Shown here: positions 62,591 through 64,000 of the stretch, piece by piece
Layout of the letters: each line of letters starts with the position of its first letter
How positions within the stretch are numbered: the first letter of the stretch is position 1
The notes under the pieces: model-generated
Told to the model about the DNA's origin: nothing
The model's input: the letters and a program-made list of their open reading frames with translations, nothing else
Database searches by the model: none
Translations under genes and position numbers: made by a program
Source of the DNA: Cepaea nemoralis
Lineage: Eukaryota; Mollusca; Gastropoda; Stylommatophora; Helicidae
NCBI GenBank assembly: GCA_014155875.1
Contig: JACEFZ010002112.1
Location: 102,001 to 166,000 of the forward strand
Direction of reading: 5' to 3'
DNA: 64,000 nucleotides

Positions 62591-64000
62591 AATCTAGTGT
62601 TGGGTTAATTTGGGGTTGTCAGAGTTTATCACACTGTGTACGCCTTGTCTCAGTTGGTTCCTGCTGTATGTAAGTTCTCATGGGACCTGGGGTCAGTGAG
62701 ACATTACAGTAAGACAGTGACAAGAGTGAGGAGGTGTCAAGATGCATGTAAATAAATGACATACATTTATAACATTTCTATCACTCAATTGGGTTTGTAG
62801 TGTGTGTAAATGATTCTCTGTGTTTTCCCAATTAACCAACTTCTTCTTCTGTGTATAATAACTCCTTTCCCATTATCTGTTGTTGTTGTGTTGAGTGTTG
62901 GGTGGTGTGGTTGTGGTTGTTAAGTTGTGTTGAGTAATGAGTTAAGTCAACTTCTGGTGGTGGAGTTCCGCGAAGCACAACTTTTCTGATGTAATGCAGT
63001 TCATAAGTGCCCTTATCTAATTAAATTGTGACATAAATATAAATATTTATTCCATCAAACACTATTTATTAAATAGATGAAGCAGAAAGGAAAGATTGAT
63101 TTCTCTTTCAGCTTTCTAGATTGTAAATAGGCATAGATAAGTCTGTTTTAAAACGAGGCACTTGTTCTAGTACACGAACTGTCATTTTAGCTGTAGATAG
63201 TGATAGCATTTTTAACAGTGTTTCTGCTGAAATGCACAAGATTGCTTTAGAATCATCACTTTGTACAGTTGTTTAGAATAGAATGTAGTCTTATTATGCA
63301 CTTCCTAAAATTAATAATTATCTTTAAGAATATCAGAGATTGCAGTATTCGAAGAGAGTAGTAGATTGTCAGTTAGCCCGGGAATCGGCTTTGCTTCGTC
63401 AGAATGGAACAGTCAAACATTTTTCACTTCAGAGGTTTTAATTTATAATAATATATTTCAATTGACATTACAAACACTGGATACCATTCCTGGGCCTTTG
63501 ATACATCTGGTCATCAGTTCAATCTAAGGACTAACAAGCACACCTGGGATCCAGACATTCTGCCTTCCCTATTTGAAAATTTAGTCACTCTAGCTTTCAC
63601 GTCTGTTCGTCAGGCATGTTTTAGGAAGAGTGCGCGATTAACATATTCTACGCGGGTTTTCAAATTGAGGCGGTGTCACATGTCTGTTTTGTCCAATGGT
63701 CTCTTGAGCTTTGGCTGATGAAATGTTTCTTAGAATTGACGTCATCTTCTGTCAATTGTTCAAGTTTCAGTTTGATGTGATGTTAATTTAGCAGTTCTGG
63801 TTTCAGTTTGCTCCTGTAGTCAATTGTTATATATTTTCTCCTCTTCTTGGCTTGAATTCTTGTCAACTGAATAATGGTGGTTAGCGATTATGCCACAGTG
63901 CTCAATTTCGGAAATTTTCTGCATAAGTAACACATCTCTACACACACACACAAATGTGTGTGTGTGTGTTTTTTTTTTTTTGGTGCCAACCATTTTACAT
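62591..64000. other. Non-coding right end
   Basis: No frames with motifs. A (CA)8...(TG)8 inverted pair at about 63941-63970 forms a small hairpin followed by T12. Otherwise AT-rich, with some TGTTGTTG/GTGTTG runs near 62880-62935. Confidence 0.45.

Overview
The window is eukaryotic, non-coding-rich and built almost entirely from transposable elements. There are no bacterial-style operons. There are long (GAA)n, (ATG)n, (AT)n, (CA)n and (CTGT)n microsatellites, tRNA-derived SINEs with box A/B heads, many non-LTR retrotransposon (LINE) fragments, hAT and mariner relics, a pair of LTRs and a relic of a Polinton/adintovirus-type element. The mix of LINE types (RTE-like, RNase H-bearing Jockey-like, CR1/L2-like) suits a repeat-rich invertebrate, most plausibly a mollusc. 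That placement is inference from family resemblance. I see no intact host gene. The best candidates for host coding sequence are a short exon-like frame at the left edge and a repetitive Gln/Asn-rich frame with its own TATA box and poly(A) signal at 0.7-1.6 kb.

Layout. 0-3.2 kb: possible exon, the TATA/repetitive frame/poly(A) unit, then a minisatellite. 3.2-6.7 kb: LINE pieces with a SINE, an opposite-strand LINE and a hAT MITE (itself carrying a SINE) inserted. 7-8 kb: pyrimidine microsatellite and a SINE. 8.35-12.5 kb: an RTE-like LINE split by a second LINE, which is split by a third, ending in an (ATG)n tail. 12.5-13.7 kb: LINE fragment and a minus-strand element carrying the tail of the LINE at 20-24 kb. 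13.7-16 kb: broken packaging ATPase (plus) and protein-primed DNA polymerase (minus). 16-18.8 kb: AT-rich DNA and CA-type repeats. 18.9-27.7 kb: minus-strand RTE-like LINE cut in its endonuclease by an 8.1-kb hAT element, which holds a full-length 3.9-kb LINE and a SINE that is itself split. 27.7-35.8 kb: decayed LINE ends, SINEs, microsatellites and dispersed repeats. 35.8-38.6 kb: a palindromic MITE inside an (AT)n tract and a mariner-like copy split by an RTE-like LINE. 39.3-44.1 kb: SINE, RNase H-type LINE pieces and a long (GAA)n. 46.1-54.3 kb: an LTR element with 292-bp LTRs on the minus strand whose 7.7-kb interior has almost no coding capacity. 54.8-57 kb: second RNase H LINE copy (minus), SINE, (TTC)n. 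58-60 kb: mariner transposase relic and part of an uncharacterised dispersed protein. 60.8-62.6 kb: a CR1/L2-like LINE 3' half interrupted by a SINE.

The window is best read as a stratigraphy. Target-site duplications can be read for at least ten insertions, so the relative order of activity of the families can be recovered from the sequence. In every case the younger element breaks the older one's frame, and no element in the window looks fully competent. The LINE at 20.2-24.2 kb comes closest, with one frameshift. Labels used below: LINE-A to LINE-I and SINE1 to SINE3 are local names only.
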